Below, piece after piece: positions 35,308 through 43,503 of a stretch of DNA of 64,000 nucleotides. The DNA lies in contig CAYLLB010000015.1 of assembly GCA_964384215.1 (NCBI GenBank), positions 42,026 to 106,025 of the forward strand. Reading direction: 5' to 3'. Under the pieces are notes generated by a model, which ran no database searches, was not told the DNA's origin, and saw only the letters and a list, made by a program, of their open reading frames with translations. The position numbers were made by a program, and so were the translations under genes. The DNA is from JAJFUV01 sp964384215 (GTDB lineage Bacteria; Acidobacteriota; Terriglobia; Bryobacterales; Bryobacteraceae). The first letter of the stretch is position 1. Every line of letters starts with the position of its first letter.

Positions 35308-36749
35308 TTACTCGCAGAGGTTTCGCCCAAGTGGCGGCATGGTATGGGTTCGCAGCCCGTACCATGCGTGCCGCGGGTTCTCCCCGGGAGTTCTTCTTCC
35401 GTCCCGAAGGCGCCTTCGCCGCCGATTTCATTCCCTTCTTCGCCAAAGGCACGTTCTATCTCTATTACCTGCACGACTGGCGTGATGCCAAAAACCACGG
35501 CGAAGGCACGCCGTGGTACCTGGTTTCCACCGAAGATTTCGTTCATTTCACTGAACACGGCGAGATGCTTGCCCGTGGTACTGCAGAGGATCAGGATCTC
35601 TACGTTTTCACCGGCAGCGTAGTGGAAGGTCTGGGCCGCTATCACATCTTCTACACCGGCCACAACCCGCACTTGCGCAAGGCCGGCAAACCCGAAGAAG
35701 CCGTTATGCACGCGGTGAGCGACGACTTGCTTCACTGGACCAAGCAGCCGGGCGAGATGTTCTTTTCCCCCGGCGACAACTTCGAGCCGCACGACTGGCG
35801 CGATCCCTTCGTCTTCTGGAACCCGGAGGCCAAGGAGTATTGGATGCTTACGGCCGCCCGCCTGAAGAGCGGCCCCTCGCGCCGCCGCGGCTGCACCGCT
35901 CTCTCAACGTCCAAGGACCTGGTCCACTGGACCGTCCGCGACCCATTCTGGGCGCCCGGCCTCTATTTCACACACGAATGTCCCGATCTGTTCAAAATGG
36001 GCGACTGGTGGTATCTCGTTTTCAGCGAGTTTTCCGAGCGCATGCAGACGCGGTACCGCATGTCTCACAGCCTCAAAGGCCCCTGGCTCACGCCGGCCAA
36101 CGACACTTTCGACGGTCGCGCCTATTACGCCGCCAAGACCGCCAGCGACGGCCGGCGCCGCTACCTGTTCGGATGGCTCTCCACCCGCGACCAGAACAAG
36201 GACTACCGGAATTGGAACTGGGGCGGCAATCTCGTCGTGCATGAACTCTGGCAGGCCGCCGACGGCGCGCTGCGCGTGCGTGTGCCTCGCACCGTGGACG
36301 CCGCCTTCGGAAAGCCCGCCACAGGCCGCACGCTGAAACTCTCCGCGCCCGGAACATTCCGCGCCGAAGCGTTCGGCAAGATGGACAGCCGGATGAAGAT
36401 CGAGGTCAACGTCAGTCACGAAGCCGGTACGCAAGGCTGCGGCGTGATGCTGCGTTCGAGCGAAGATCTCGAAAAGGCCTACTACATCCGGATCGAGCCA
36501 CGGCAGAACCGGATGGTGTTCGACGCCTGGCCGCGTCCGGGTGACCAGCCCTTCATGCAAGGTCTCGAGCGCCCCCTGCGCCTCGCGCCTAGCAAGCCGG
36601 TCAATCTGAAGGTATTCGTGGACGGCACGGTGTGTGTCGTTTACGCGGACGGTGCGGTGGCCATGTCGACGAGGCTCTATAATCTCTCCGAAGGCAACTG
36701 GGGCGTCTTCGCACAGGAAGGAGCGGCTACATTCAGCTCGCCGGCCTGA
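35262..36749 (+). CDS. GH32-like exported glycoside hydrolase
   Basis: 495 residues. The N-terminus has a Tat-like motif (ITRRGFAQVAAWYGFAART). A five-bladed-propeller GH32/GH43-clan pattern is visible: Asp55 in AADFIPFF as nucleophile candidate, the stabiliser motif WRDPFVFW (Asp181) and the EC motif THECPDLF (Glu239) as acid/base candidate. Residues about 350-495 form a beta-sandwich C-terminal domain. GH32 enzymes hydrolyse fructans or sucrose, but N-terminal WMNDPNG is not intact here, so the substrate is uncertain. The start overlaps pckA by 46 bases; no good ribosome site is present, so translation may depend on pckA, or a later start may be used. Confidence 0.7.
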   Translation: MRTRDPRSRPTAPQVITRRGFAQVAAWYGFAARTMRAAGSPREFFFRPEGAFAADFIPFFAKGTFYLYYLHDWRDAKNHGEGTPWYLVSTEDFVHFTEHGEMLARGTAEDQDLYVFTGSVVEGLGRYHIFYTGHNPHLRKAGKPEEAVMHAVSDDLLHWTKQPGEMFFSPGDNFEPHDWRDPFVFWNPEAKEYWMLTAARLKSGPSRRRGCTALSTSKDLVHWTVRDPFWAPGLYFTHECPDLFKMGDWWYLVFSEFSERMQTRYRMSHSLKGPWLTPANDTFDGRAYYAAKTASDGRRRYLFGWLSTRDQNKDYRNWNWGGNLVVHELWQAADGALRVRVPRTVDAAFGKPATGRTLKLSAPGTFRAEAFGKMDSRMKIEVNVSHEAGTQGCGVMLRSSEDLEKAYYIRIEPRQNRMVFDAWPRPGDQPFMQGLERPLRLAPSKPVNLKVFVDGTVCVVYADGAVAMSTRLYNLSEGNWGVFAQEGAATFSSPA

Positions 36750-36758
36750 AGCGATGCG

Positions 36759-37031
36759 TCAGAGGAACGCCATTGTCTTGATGCCGGAGACGTCGAAGCG
36801 TTTCCGGCACCGCATATTCTTGCACATTACCTTGTCGTCCAGCAGCACCATGTAGCTGGCCGACTTTTGGAACCGCGCGCGGTCGCGTTCATCGGCGCCT
36901 GGGGGCAGGCGGTCCTTCTTCTTCCGCAGCAGCCAGCGCAACTGGTATGTGTCCGAAGTCCGGCAATACGGACAGTTCAAAGTAGCCGGCTTCGTAGTCT
37001 GCGACTCGTTGTAATAAGCTCTTTCGTCCAC
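36759..37031 (-). CDS. Small zinc-ribbon protein, unknown function
   Basis: 90 residues from a GTG start. Two pairs of cysteines, CPYC near residue 20 and CKNMRC near 70, form a typical four-Cys zinc ribbon, separated by a basic segment (LRWLLRKKKDRLPPG) and a helical part. I do not recognise a named family. It begins 1 base after the stop of the PIN-domain toxin gene, so it may be co-transcribed with the toxin-antitoxin pair. A nucleic-acid or protein-binding role would fit the ribbon. The stop is 9 bases from that of the convergent GH32-like gene. Confidence 0.65.
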   Translation of the reverse strand: MDERAYYNESQTTKPATLNCPYCRTSDTYQLRWLLRKKKDRLPPGADERDRARFQKSASYMVLLDDKVMCKNMRCRKRFDVSGIKTMAFL

Positions 37032-37032
37032 G

Positions 37033-37473
37033 TCAGTGTCTCTTTGAAAGCGGGTGCCTCACCCGAAGTCCTGGAAACCGCGCAAAATCCCTGTCTTCGG
37101 TCCACAACTCACGCACACCGTGCTCCAGTAACAGCGCCGCGATGTGTGCGTCGTGGACCAGGTTACCCGCCGCCCGGGCTCCTATCACTGTCTGGCGAAG
37201 CAAGGCTTTATGAGACGGCCCCTCGCCCAACATCGTCAACGAAGGCGATTCCATCAAGCTGTCGATGTCCTCGACTGCGGCATCGAGATCTGTTGGCGGG
37301 TCGAAAACTCGCGGGTGCGTAACAACGCGCAGGAATTCGTACACGCATGGCCAAGCCAGCGCCCATGCTTCATCGCCCGCGGCCAGACGTGCCAGCAGCC
37401 GCAGCGCGGGCTTGTGCAAAGGCAATTCCGCGCGCCGGGCATAGACCAGGATGTTGGTGTCGATTGCGATCAT
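37033..37473 (-). CDS. vapC: VapC-like PIN-domain ribonuclease toxin
   Basis: 146 residues of a single PIN domain. The acidic residues expected for metal-dependent RNase activity are all visible: Asp5 in MIAIDTNILVY, Glu46 in WPCVYEFLRVV, Asp108 in LVHDAHIAALL and Asp127 in WTEDRDFARF. In known VapC toxins this site cleaves tRNA or rRNA. The ATG overlaps the antitoxin stop by 4 bases (ATGA), the classical order antitoxin-toxin. No truncation is seen, so the toxin is probably functional. Confidence 0.88.
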   Translation of the reverse strand: MIAIDTNILVYARRAELPLHKPALRLLARLAAGDEAWALAWPCVYEFLRVVTHPRVFDPPTDLDAAVEDIDSLMESPSLTMLGEGPSHKALLRQTVIGARAAGNLVHDAHIAALLLEHGVRELWTEDRDFARFPGLRVRHPLSKRH

Positions 37474-37706
37474 CGCCGTCCATCCATCAGGTCGAACAAC
37501 GCATCACGATCATCCAATCTGACGCCCGGCATGAGTTTGCCGCGCTCCGTGCGCCACCGGAACTTGTACTTGCGGTGAATGGGCTTCCCTTCGAGGTGCG
37601 CGAGCAAGGCAGCCTCCACGATGGCGCGAAACGGTGTACCCGCTTCCGCGGCGCGTTTCTTGGCACGCCGGAACAGTTGTTCGTTGATGTCCAGCGTTGT
37701 CCTCAT
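37470..37706 (-). CDS. vapB: VapB-type ribbon-helix-helix antitoxin
   Basis: 78 residues from the ATG at 37706; a second ATG 12 bases upstream (37718) is preceded by AGAAG and is an alternative. The N-terminus MRTTLDINEQLFRRAKKRAA is a ribbon-helix-helix DNA-binding segment. The C-terminal half, rich in Arg, Asp and Leu (RLDDRDALFDLMDG), would neutralise the toxin. It is coupled to vapC through an ATGA overlap. The start region contains two ATGCATAAAA repeats (37705-37737) that could serve as its own operator. Confidence 0.82.
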   Translation of the reverse strand: MRTTLDINEQLFRRAKKRAAEAGTPFRAIVEAALLAHLEGKPIHRKYKFRWRTERGKLMPGVRLDDRDALFDLMDGRR

Positions 37707-37738
37707 GCATAAAAGCATATCACTTCTATGCATAAAAA
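37705..37738 (-). promoter_or_regulatory. Putative vapBC operator: two ATGCATAAAA repeats
   Basis: ATGCATAAAA occurs at 37705-37714 and again at 37728-37737, 23 bases apart (about two helical turns). Each copy contains the palindrome ATGCAT. The stretch is very AT-rich compared with its surroundings and lies right at the antitoxin start, where ribbon-helix-helix antitoxins usually bind. No clear -35/-10 pair could be placed. Confidence 0.5.
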
Positions 37739-37748
37739 TATACGTCTA

Positions 37749-38765
37749 TTACAGCAACCCTGTGGCGCTCAGGATCAGTACCGCCGCCAGGATCACAACT
37801 AGCGCGGTCTTCATCTTCCTGTAGGTGGTCGGCTTGGCCGCCTTCCATTCACCCGTCATCACGCCCATGATCGTGGATCCGATAATCAGGATCGTCACAT
37901 AGATGGCGTAACCGATGGATGTCCCGTAAGCCCCCATCAGCGTCGCGCCCACGCCGTAGCCCAGCGTTCCGGCCAGCCACAGCACCGACATCGCCACCGC
38001 CAGCATCGATTCACGGCCGGCATCCGCACCGAAGCAGGGGAAGGTGCCGTTCTTGGCCAGCAGATAGATCGAATAGGCCAGGTTGGGGATCGAACCGCCG
38101 GCCAGCACCACGGCCCAGACGGCAAAGCTGGCGGCCAGCGGTGTCGAGCCGGTGCTGGTCAACCGGTTTGTCAGCGTGTCGCTCAGCGCGAAACCCAGGT
38201 TCAACGCGCTCCCCAGCACGCCTGTGAACACGCACAGCAACAGGCCCAGTCTGTAATTCGACCGGCTTTCCGGATGCCCCGTTGGATTCGAATCCGCTTC
38301 GCGCTGGCGTGCCGCCCGCGTGTACAGGCGCAGACCAACAATCAAAATCAGCGTGCTCACCAGCAGCGCGGCACCCCGCACTCCCAGCAGTTGGTCGGGA
38401 TGGAACACGGCCATCGGGATGAAGCTGCCCAGCACCCCGCACAGGCCGATGACAATGGCGAACGACATCGCCATGCCGACCAACGGAAAAGAGAGTCCGA
38501 AAGTTACCTGTGCGAAGCCCCAGACGAAACCGAAGCCCGCCGCCGGCAGGAAGAAGTTCCAGGGCGTCGTCGCATAGATTTCCCGCAAGCCACGATTAAA
38601 AAAGCAGGCGACCGCCCAGGGCAGCACCCAGAAAGTCAGAATGGAGAACACCAGCCAGGTGTTTTCCCATTTCCATTTCTTTGCATACTTGAGCGGTAAG
38701 GGGAAAGCAGCGTTCAAGAAACCGCTCACCAGCATGGCGATCAGACCAGCGCCGAAGTTATCCAT
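37749..38765 (-). CDS. rhaT: L-rhamnose/proton symporter RhaT
   Basis: 338 residues from the ATG at 38765 (MDNFGAGLIAMLVSGF), close to the 344 residues of the E. coli protein. Ten hydrophobic helices and the RhaT signature after helix 1 are visible: LKYAKKWKWENTWLVFSILTFWVLPWA. Later blocks FGFVWGFAQVTFGLSFPLVGMAMS and GGSIPNLAYSIYLLAK also match. The carrier imports L-rhamnose with a proton. No rhaB, rhaA or rhaD is seen in the window, so rhamnose is probably processed elsewhere or by the isomerase-like protein at 13768-15186. Its start lies 53 bases from that of the divergent methyltransferase gene; the toxin-antitoxin pair follows it. Confidence 0.88.
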   Translation of the reverse strand: MDNFGAGLIAMLVSGFLNAAFPLPLKYAKKWKWENTWLVFSILTFWVLPWAVACFFNRGLREIYATTPWNFFLPAAGFGFVWGFAQVTFGLSFPLVGMAMSFAIVIGLCGVLGSFIPMAVFHPDQLLGVRGAALLVSTLILIVGLRLYTRAARQREADSNPTGHPESRSNYRLGLLLCVFTGVLGSALNLGFALSDTLTNRLTSTGSTPLAASFAVWAVVLAGGSIPNLAYSIYLLAKNGTFPCFGADAGRESMLAVAMSVLWLAGTLGYGVGATLMGAYGTSIGYAIYVTILIIGSTIMGVMTGEWKAAKPTTYRKMKTALVVILAAVLILSATGLL

Positions 38766-38800
38766 TGTGTTTGAGGTCCAGACGCAATATGGTACACCAC

Positions 38801-38808
38801 AAAGGAGG
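38801..38808 (+). promoter_or_regulatory. Strong Shine-Dalgarno AAAGGAGG deciding the GTG start at 38819
   Basis: AAAGGAGG lies 10 bases before GTG at 38819, so the protein begins MTSRERVAAALRK. This matches the N-termini MTSKERLRAALEH and MTSRERILAMLDG of its two relatives downstream. ATG codons further upstream would add residues without homology. Confidence 0.85.
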
Positions 38809-38818
38809 AGAAACATTT

Positions 38819-39904
38819 GTGACGTCCAGAGAGCGAGTCGCCGCCGCCTTGCGGAAACAACCCGTGGACCGGGTCCCGATCTTTATGTGGTTCCATCCGG
38901 ACACCGCGCGATTGCTGGCGAGACTGCTCGAGATACCGCCCGCTTTTGTCGCCGAATCCATGGGCAACGACGTCGCCCAAACCTGGGTCAACAACAATTA
39001 CGCCATGGAGGGCATCGTCCACGATCACGACGGCGAAGGGCACGTGGACCTCTGGGGCATCCACTGGGTGAAGCGCCACGTCTTCAACCAGATCGAGCAT
39101 TTTCCGCTGGCCGCCGCCACGCGCGAACAGGTGCTCCAATACCGTTTCCCTTACGACAAGCTCGAATTCCTTCTCGGCCTGATGAAACCCGTGCTCGACA
39201 ACCGCAGTGACTTCTTCATCGGCTGCGACGTCTCGCCCTGCATCTTCGAAATGTATTGGCGGCTGCGCGGCATGGAAATGGCCATGCTGGACATGGCCGA
39301 GGACCGCGAACTCGCCGAGGAAATGTTCCGCCGCTGCGCGGATTTCTCTATTGCCCTGGCCGAACCCGCCTGCGAAACGATGAACCTGGACTGGCTCTGG
39401 CTCGGCGACGACGTAAGCGGTCAGATGTCCATGTTGATGAGCCCCAGGTCCTGGCGCGACGAGATCAAGCCGCAACTTGCGCGCGTCGCGCAGGTAGGCA
39501 AGGCGCACAACCTGCCGGTAGCCTACCACTGCTGCGGCGCCCTGCGCCCCATCATCGGCGATCTGATCGAAATCGGGATTGACGTTCTGAATCCCATCCA
39601 ATGCAATTGCCCAGGAATGGATCCTTTCGAGTTGAAGCGCGAGTTCGGTTCACGACTCGCCTTCATGGGCGGAGTGGATACGCAGGGTGTGCTGCCCTCG
39701 GGATCGGCCGGCGACGTGCGGCGCGCCACCGCCCGCCTCATAGAAGGGATGACCAACGATGGCGGCGGTTACATCCTGGCGGCCTCGCACACGATCCCGC
39801 CCGAGACACCGATCGACAACATCTTCGCCATGTACGAGGTCGCCGGCCTTGGCCGCGAGGCGATCTTTGATCGCGCCGCCGCAATCCGCCACCGGCTGGC
39901 TTAA
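38819..39904 (+). CDS. URO-D-family corrinoid methyltransferase 1 (variant zinc site)
   Basis: 361 residues from the GTG at 38819. The TIM-barrel protein carries the methyltransferase motif H-x-C-G (His237, Cys239) in AYHCCGALRPIIGDLIEIG, followed by DVLNPIQCNCPGMDPFELK and FMGGVDTQGVLPSG. Where MtaA/MtbA-type enzymes have the distal Cys ligand, this one reads AASHTIPPETPIDN with His324, so the zinc site, if present, is H-x-C...H. By family knowledge it would move a methyl group between a substrate and a corrinoid protein. It is the first gene of the corrinoid cluster; the next gene starts 42 bases later. Confidence 0.8.
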   Translation: MTSRERVAAALRKQPVDRVPIFMWFHPDTARLLARLLEIPPAFVAESMGNDVAQTWVNNNYAMEGIVHDHDGEGHVDLWGIHWVKRHVFNQIEHFPLAAATREQVLQYRFPYDKLEFLLGLMKPVLDNRSDFFIGCDVSPCIFEMYWRLRGMEMAMLDMAEDRELAEEMFRRCADFSIALAEPACETMNLDWLWLGDDVSGQMSMLMSPRSWRDEIKPQLARVAQVGKAHNLPVAYHCCGALRPIIGDLIEIGIDVLNPIQCNCPGMDPFELKREFGSRLAFMGGVDTQGVLPSGSAGDVRRATARLIEGMTNDGGGYILAASHTIPPETPIDNIFAMYEVAGLGREAIFDRAAAIRHRLA

Positions 39905-39946
39905 AACCGTCACTTAAACCGAATTTGATAGACTAGTCACTCGGCT

Positions 39947-41206
39947 ATGACCAGCAAGGAAAGGCTGCGCGCGGCACTGGAGCACCGCCAACCGGATTGT
40001 GTGCCCATGGATTTCGGCGGAAGCGCCGTGACCGGCATGCACGTGAGTGTGGTGGCCGCGCTGCGCGACCATTACGGACTCGAAAAGCGCCTGGTCAAGG
40101 TTCACGAGCCTTACCAGATGCTCGGCTGGATCGACGAGGACCTCAAGCAAGCCGCCGGCATCGACGTCGAAGGCGTGGTAGGCCCTTCCACCATGTTCGG
40201 ATTTGACGTGGGCGGCTGGAAGCCATGGCGCACCCCGCAGGGCCTGGATGTGCTTGTGCCGGGCAACTTCAACACTACGCTCGACGCGAACGGCGACATC
40301 CTGATCTATCCGGAAGGCGACATGACGGCGCCCCCCAGCGGACGGATGCCGCACGATGGCTACTTCTTCGACACGATTGTCCGGCAGGAGCCCATCGACG
40401 AGGACAAGCTCGATCCGGCGGACAACTTCGAAGAGTTCACACCCATATCCGACGCCACCCTTGCGCACTTCCGGAACGCCGCTAAGACGGCTGCCGCGAC
40501 CGGCCGGGGCATCCTGGCCACCTTCGGCGGCACCGCCTTCGGCGACATTGCGCTGGTGCCGGCCCCGTTCCTCAAGCATCCGAAGGGCATTCGCGACGTG
40601 GCGGAGTGGTACATGAGCACGGCTTCGCGCCGCGAGTACGTTCACGCCATCTTCGAGCACCAGTGCACGACGGCCCTGGCGAACCTAGCGAAGGTGAAGG
40701 ATGCGGTCGGCGACGTGATCGACGCGGTCTTTATCTGTGGGACGGACTTCGGAACCCAGAAATCCACTTTCTGTTCGGACGAGGCCTTCAGAGATCTGTA
40801 CTTCCCCTACTACAAGCGCGTGAACGATTGGATCCACGCCAACACCAATTGGAAGACCTTCAAACACTCCTGCGGCGCGGTCTCCCGGCTCATTCCCGCT
40901 TTTATCGAGAGCGGGTTTGATATTCTGAATCCAGTCCAGTGTTCGGCCGCCGGTATGGACGCCGCGCGGCTGAAAGCGGAGTTCGGAGACCGTATCGCCT
41001 TTTGGGGCGGCGGCGTGGATACGCAGAAGGTTCTTCCGTTCGGCACGCCGGAAGAGGTTCGCCGGCAGGTGCTCGAACGCTGTGAGGTTTTTGCGAAAGA
41101 CGGCGGCTTCGTTTTCGACGCCATTCACAACGTACAGGCCCGCACGCCCGTCGAGAATGTAGTAGCCATGATAGAAGCAGTACACGAATTCAACGGGACG
41201 AAATAG
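39947..41206 (+). CDS. URO-D-family corrinoid methyltransferase 2 (variant zinc site)
   Basis: 419 residues, longer than its relatives because of an extra region at about 75-160. The motif H-x-C-G is His307/Cys309 in FKHSCGAVSRLIPAFIESG, followed by ILNPVQCSAAGMDAARLK and WGGGVDTQKVLPFG. The distal position reads DAIHNVQARTPVEN, with His394 in place of Cys, as in the first gene. It probably shares the mechanism of 38819-39904 but may use another methyl donor. The corrinoid-protein gene starts 18 bases downstream. Confidence 0.8.
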   Translation: MTSKERLRAALEHRQPDCVPMDFGGSAVTGMHVSVVAALRDHYGLEKRLVKVHEPYQMLGWIDEDLKQAAGIDVEGVVGPSTMFGFDVGGWKPWRTPQGLDVLVPGNFNTTLDANGDILIYPEGDMTAPPSGRMPHDGYFFDTIVRQEPIDEDKLDPADNFEEFTPISDATLAHFRNAAKTAAATGRGILATFGGTAFGDIALVPAPFLKHPKGIRDVAEWYMSTASRREYVHAIFEHQCTTALANLAKVKDAVGDVIDAVFICGTDFGTQKSTFCSDEAFRDLYFPYYKRVNDWIHANTNWKTFKHSCGAVSRLIPAFIESGFDILNPVQCSAAGMDAARLKAEFGDRIAFWGGGVDTQKVLPFGTPEEVRRQVLERCEVFAKDGGFVFDAIHNVQARTPVENVVAMIEAVHEFNGTK

Positions 41207-41224
41207 AATACGAGAGAGGACTCC

Positions 41225-41863
41225 ATGCCTGATTTGACCAAACTGCACGACGCAATCCTGAACGGCGACGCGAAAACTTCGGTGGCCGTCACCAAGGAAG
41301 CCCTGGCTGAGAACGTAGACCCGATGGACCTAGTAACCAAATACATGGTCCCGGCTATGGATGAGGTGGGCCGCCGCTTTGAGTGCGAAGAGTACTTCGT
41401 GCCGGAGCTGCTGTTGGCCGCTCGCGCGATGAAGGGTTCGCTCGAGTTGATCCGGCCCCTGCTGGTTGCTCGCGGCGACAAGCCCGTCGCCAAGGTGGTC
41501 ATCGGCACCGTCAAGGGCGACCTGCACGATATCGGCAAGAACCTGGTGTCGGCCATGCTCGAAGGCGGCGGGTTCGAGATCATCGACCTCGGCAGCGACG
41601 TTTCGCCCGACAAGTTTGTCGATGCGGTGAAGTCGAGCGGCGCCAACCTGGTCGCGCTTTCCGCCCTGCTCACGGTTACGATGCCGTCGATGAAGACCAC
41701 CATTGAAGCGCTGAAGAACGCTGGGGTTCGCGACCAGGTGAAGGTGATGGTAGGCGGAGCGCCCGTGACCAACCAGTACGCGCAGGAGATCGGCGCCGAC
41801 GGCTATGGCGAAAGCGCCAGCAGCGCCGTGCACTTGGCGCGCAAGCTGGTTGGGGCAGCGTAG
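41225..41863 (+). CDS. Corrinoid (cobalamin-binding) methyltransferase protein
   Basis: 212 residues, the normal size for MtbC/MttC/MtaC-like corrinoid proteins. Residues 1-90 form the helical cap (GDAKTSVAVTKEALAENVDP; DEVGRRFECEEYFVPELLLA). Residues 90-210 form the B12-binding Rossmann-like domain with the D-x-H-x-x-G motif VKGDLHDIGKN; His101 is the cobalt ligand. SALLTVTMPSMK and VGGAPVTNQYA are the two further loops around the nucleotide tail. It shuttles methyl groups between the methyltransferases encoded on both sides. GAGAGGA sits just before the ATG. No reductive activation protein (RamA/RACo) is encoded in the window. Confidence 0.92.
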   Translation: MPDLTKLHDAILNGDAKTSVAVTKEALAENVDPMDLVTKYMVPAMDEVGRRFECEEYFVPELLLAARAMKGSLELIRPLLVARGDKPVAKVVIGTVKGDLHDIGKNLVSAMLEGGGFEIIDLGSDVSPDKFVDAVKSSGANLVALSALLTVTMPSMKTTIEALKNAGVRDQVKVMVGGAPVTNQYAQEIGADGYGESASSAVHLARKLVGAA

Positions 41864-41877
41864 TTAGAAATCCCCAC

Positions 41878-42750
41878 ATGATGTCCCTCCTCGAAAAGTG
41901 TTTGTCATCCGGACCCGTTGTGACCGATGGCGCCTGGGGCACCCAGCTCCAGGCGCGCGGTCTGGCGCCCGGCGAATGTCCGGACGCCTGGAACCTGACG
42001 CACCCCGACCTTGTGGAACAGGTGGCGCGCGCCTATGTGGAAGCGGGCAGCCAGGTGATCCTTTCGAACACTTTTGGCGCCAGTAGCCTTTCGCTTGCCC
42101 GCCACGGCCTGGATGCGAAGATGGTGGAAATCAACCGCGCCGGCGCCGCTATCTCCAAGCGCGCGGCCGCCGGCAAGGCGCTCGTGTTTGCCTCCATCGG
42201 CCCGTCCGGTAAGATGCTCGTGTCCGGTGAAGTGACCGAAGACGAACTGAGCGCTTCGTTCTCGCAGCAGGCGCAAGCCCTGAAGGAAGGCGGAGCGGAC
42301 GCGCTGGTCATCGAAACCATGTCGGATCTCGCGGAAGCCAAGATCGCGCTGGCGGCCGCTAAGTCGTCGGGCCTGCCCGTGGTGGCCTGCGTGGTTTTCG
42401 ACTCCGGCAAGAACAAGGACCGCACCATGATGGGCAACACACCCGAACAGGCTGCTGCCGAGTTGACTGAAGCGGGCGCGGATGTGGTTGGCGCGAACTG
42501 CGGCGTGGGTATCGCCGCTTACGTGCCGATCTGCAAGCGGCTGAAAGCCAATACGGATAAACCAGTCTGGATCAAGGCCAATGCCGGATTGCCCGAAGTG
42601 GTCGACGGTCGCACCACTTGGAGGACCACGCCGGAGGAGTTCGCCAGCTATGCGCCGGCGCTGGTCGAAGCGGGCGCCAGTTTCCTGGGCGGCTGCTGCG
42701 GCACCCGGCCGGAGTTCATCGCCGCCACTTTGAAAGTTCTTGGACGTTAA
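41878..42750 (+). CDS. Homocysteine S-methyltransferase domain protein (MetH N-terminal-like)
   Basis: 290 residues covering only the homocysteine-binding barrel that forms module 1 of MetH. The zinc ligands are intact: Cys208 in VVGANCGVG and Cys273/Cys274 in FLGGCCGTRPEF. Other matching blocks are TDGAWGTQLQARGL and ILSNTFGASS. The MetH modules for methyl-tetrahydrofolate and AdoMet reactivation are absent, while a separate corrinoid protein is encoded 14 bases upstream. Its likely reaction is transfer of the methyl group from that corrinoid protein to homocysteine, giving methionine; another thiol acceptor is possible. Confidence 0.88.
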   Translation: MMSLLEKCLSSGPVVTDGAWGTQLQARGLAPGECPDAWNLTHPDLVEQVARAYVEAGSQVILSNTFGASSLSLARHGLDAKMVEINRAGAAISKRAAAGKALVFASIGPSGKMLVSGEVTEDELSASFSQQAQALKEGGADALVIETMSDLAEAKIALAAAKSSGLPVVACVVFDSGKNKDRTMMGNTPEQAAAELTEAGADVVGANCGVGIAAYVPICKRLKANTDKPVWIKANAGLPEVVDGRTTWRTTPEEFASYAPALVEAGASFLGGCCGTRPEFIAATLKVLGR

Positions 42751-42756
42751 TCATCC

Positions 42757-43503
42757 GTGCGACTGCAGCTCATTAGTTGCGAGATTGTCTTCCGCGAGAT
42801 GTGCGCTGCGGTCGCGCGTTCGCCTCACCAGATTGACATCAGCTTCCTGCCCAAAGGGCTGCACGATATCGGGGCCGGACCCATGCGCGAGCGCCTGCAG
42901 GCTGCCGTCGATGCGGTGGACCCAACACGGTATGAGGCCGTGCTGCTCGGCTACGCTCTTTGCGGAATGGGCCTCGCGGGACTCGAGGCCCGCAAGCTCC
43001 CCATCGTGATCCCGCGCGCCCACGACTGCATCACGTTCTTCCTGGGCAGCAAGGAGCGCTATCTCGACTACTTCAACAACCACCCCGGGGTTTACTTCGA
43101 AACCACCGGCTGGCTGGAGCGGGGAGCCGGCATCGATCCTTCCGGGCAGCTTCCCACGCAGCACCTTTCCGGCCTTGCGGCCACCTACCAGGAACTGGTC
43201 GGGAAGTACGGCGAAGACAACGCCAAGTTCCTTTTCGAGGAACTGGGCAACCTGACCCGCAACTACGGCCAGTTCACCTTCATCGAAATGGGCATCGAAC
43301 CCGACGACCGGTTCGAGCGCAAAGCCCGCGAGGAAGCGGAAAAGCGCGGCTGGAAGTATGAGAAGATTCTGGGCGACATGTCGCTGGTCCGCCGCCTCAT
43401 CGACGGCGAATGGAACGAGGCGGATTTTCTGGTTCTCCAGCCGGGCCAGCGCGTGGCCGCATCCAACAACGAGAGCATCGTGAAAGCGGAACCCATCCCA
43501 TGA
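42757..43503 (+). CDS. DUF1638 protein
   Basis: 248 residues from a GTG start 6 bases after the previous stop. The features fit DUF1638: LISCEIVFREMCAAVARSP at the start, YEAVLLGYALCGMGLAGLEA with a conserved Cys, and IPRAHDCITFFLGSKERYLD with His and Cys that could bind a metal. The function is unknown. The family is often found beside corrinoid methyltransferase genes, which agrees with its place here. Its stop overlaps the next gene by 4 bases (ATGA), so it is translationally coupled to methyltransferase 3 and is probably needed for the same pathway. Confidence 0.85.
   Translation: MRLQLISCEIVFREMCAAVARSPHQIDISFLPKGLHDIGAGPMRERLQAAVDAVDPTRYEAVLLGYALCGMGLAGLEARKLPIVIPRAHDCITFFLGSKERYLDYFNNHPGVYFETTGWLERGAGIDPSGQLPTQHLSGLAATYQELVGKYGEDNAKFLFEELGNLTRNYGQFTFIEMGIEPDDRFERKAREEAEKRGWKYEKILGDMSLVRRLIDGEWNEADFLVLQPGQRVAASNNESIVKAEPIP

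Noticed and set aside
41878..42750. Complete MetH
   Set aside because: Only the homocysteine module is present; the THF and AdoMet-binding modules are missing and the B12 part is a separate gene.
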